From contig OW121743.1 in the NCBI GenBank assembly GCA_933228675.1, positions 97,527,998-97,591,997 on the forward strand: a stretch of DNA of 64,000 nucleotides, given 5' to 3'. The position numbers were made by a program, and so were the translations under genes. The stretch comes from Stomorhina lunata. Taxonomy: Eukaryota; Arthropoda; Insecta; Diptera; Rhiniidae. Below the pieces are notes generated by a model. It worked only from the letters and a program-made list of their open reading frames with translations. It had not been told where the DNA came from and ran no database searches. The first letter of the stretch is position 1. Every line of letters begins with the position of its first letter. This document shows positions 62,245 through 64,000 of this stretch, in pieces.

Positions 62245-64000
62245 AATTTTCTATAAAATTTGAACATCGAAAAATTTTCTATAAAATTTTAACATCGACC
62301 ATTTTCTATAAAATTTTAGCATTGAAAAATCTTCTATAAAATTTTTACACCGAAAAATTTTTTACAAAATTTTAATATGGAAAAATTTTATACAAAATTT
62401 GAACATAAAAAAATTTTCTTTAAAATTTTAACATCGACAATTTTTTTTTTTTTTAAATTTTAACATCGAAAAATTTTCTATAAAATTTTAACATCGAAAA
62501 ATTTTTTATAAAATTTTAATATCAAAAAATTTTCTATATAATTTTAACATCGAAAAATTTTCTGTAAAATTTTAATATCAAAAAATTTTTTATAAAATTT
62601 TAACATTGAAAAATTTTTTATAAAATTTTAACATTGAAAAATTTTATACAAAATTTTAACATCGAAAAGTTTTCTATAAAATTTTTACATCGAAAAGTTT
62701 TCTATAAAATTTTTACATCGAAAAATTTTCTATAAAATTTTAACATCGCAAAATTTTCTATCAAATTTTAACATCGAAAAATTTTCTATAAAATTTAAAC
62801 ATCGAAAAATTTTCTATAAAATTTAAATATCAAAAAATTTTCTATAAAATTTTGGCATTGAAAAATTTTCTATAAAATTTTGAAATCGAAAAATTTTCTA
62901 TAAAATTTTTACATTATAAAATTTTCTATAAAATTTTAACATCGAAAAATTTTCTATTAAATTTTAACAACAAAAAATTTCTATAAAATTTCCTATAAAA
63001 TATTAAAATTTAAAAATTTTCTATAAAATTTTAACAGCGAAAAATTTTTCATAAAATTTTAACATCGAAAAATTTTTTATAAAGTTTTAACATCGAAAAA
63101 TTTTCTATAAAATTTTAACATCGAAATATTTTCTATAAAATTTTAACATCGAAAAATTTTCTACAAACTTTGAATATCAAAAAATTTTCTACAAAATTTT
63201 AACATCGAAAAATTTTCTATAAAATTTCTATATCGAAAAATTTTCTATAAAATTTCTATATCGAAAAATTTTCTATAAAATTTTAACATCGAAAAATTTT
63301 CTATAAAATTTTAACTTCGAAAAATTTTCTATAAAATTTTAACATTGAAAAATTTTCTATAAAATTTTAACATCGACAAATTTTCTATAAAATTTTAACA
63401 TCGACAAATTTTCTACAGGATTTTAACATCGAAAAATTTTCTATAAAATTTTAACATCTAAAAATTTTCTATAAAATTTTAACATCTAAAAATTTTCTAT
63501 AAAATTTTAACATCAAAGAATTTTCTATAAAATTTTAACATCGAAAAATTTTCTATAAAATTGTAACATCGAAAATTTTTCTATAAAATTTTAACATCGA
63601 AAAATTTTCTATAAAATTTTAACATCGAAAAATTTTCTAGAAAAATTTTAACATCGAAAAATTGTCTTTAAAATTTTAACATGGAAATATTTTCCATAAA
63701 ATTTTAACATCGAAAAATTTTCTATAAAATTTTAACATCGAAAAATCTTCTATAAAATTTTAACATCGAAAAATTTTCTATAAAATTTAAACATCGAAAA
63801 ATTTTCTATAAAATTCTAACATCGAAAAATATTTCTATAAATATTTAACATCGAAAATTTTTCTATAAAATTTTAACATCAAAAATTTTTCTATAAAATT
63901 TTAACATCGAAAAATTTTCTATACAAATTTAACATCGAAAAATTTTCTATAAAATTTTAAAATCGAAAAATTTTCTATAAAATTTTAATATCGAAAAATT
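62245..64000. repeat. 28-bp satellite array, linkers AACATCG and CTATAAAA (runs off window)
   Basis: The unit is AACATCGAAAAATTTTCTAT plus AAAATTTT (28 bp), quite homogeneous, with single changes such as AACATTG, AATATCA and CTACAAAA. It is still regular at the last base, so the true array is longer than the 1.75 kb seen here. Confidence 0.94.

Overview
The window is eukaryotic, extremely AT-rich, and has no intact protein-coding gene that I can support. It looks like intergenic or giant-intron DNA of an insect, most likely a fly. The evidence is a decayed DD37E Tc1/mariner-type transposase whose motifs match those known from Diptera, a Penelope-like hammerhead-ribozyme repeat, tRNA-derived fragments with Pol III A/B boxes, and fly-style AT-rich spacers. 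The species assignment is inference; a calyptrate fly is my best guess, held weakly.

Roughly 60% of the window is short-period tandem repeat in sixteen or so arrays of about 0.9-5.3 kb, separated by about 1-1.5 kb of single-copy AT-rich spacer. All arrays use one design: an A-run followed by a T-run (A4-6 T4-6) joined by 5-7 nt linkers. The simplest form is a 14-mer (ATAGAAAAATTTCT; 520-3205 and 50770-53170). The others are two-step 28-32-mers with one nearly constant linker (CTATAG or CTATAA) and one linker specific to the array: CGTTAY at 4545-7165, CATTAG at 18300-19070, TTAACG at 20920-22000, ATATCG at 24400-26640, ATATTG at 27745-30635, ACATCG/ACACCG at 31965-37240, CATATG at 42660-43380, AACATCG at 62245-64000. 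A second branch has CCTATAAATAGTCAATTTTC (8640-11265, 12680-16165, 47030-49750) or CCTATAAAAAGTAAATTTTT (54590-56340) monomers of 29 bp. Above the monomers lie larger duplications: a 342-bp higher-order repeat near 14.9-15.5 kb, a 445-bp duplication at 12.95-13.85 kb, a 1.55-kb duplication at 33.08-36.1 kb, and an apparently perfect 582-bp duplication at 41.49-42.66 kb.

Mobile-element remnants cluster between 38.5 and 46 kb: a non-autonomous element with TACTCC subterminal motifs (38556-39169), a DD37E element with terminal inverted repeats and TA flanks (40132-41428) next to a broken fragment of a sister copy (39970-40131), and a candidate element with CCCAGYAAAACTTT ends carrying tRNA-like segments (44608-45894). 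A hammerhead-ribozyme repeat occurs three times, at 20772-20918, 32328-32503 and 43380-43655, in each case embedded in the tandem arrays.

The most interesting observations are the conserved hammerhead fold in the dispersed repeat, the one-plan/many-linker satellite system with its orientation switches, and a 29-bp-arm hairpin at 19856-19936. Array boundaries are read by eye and are good to a few tens of bases.
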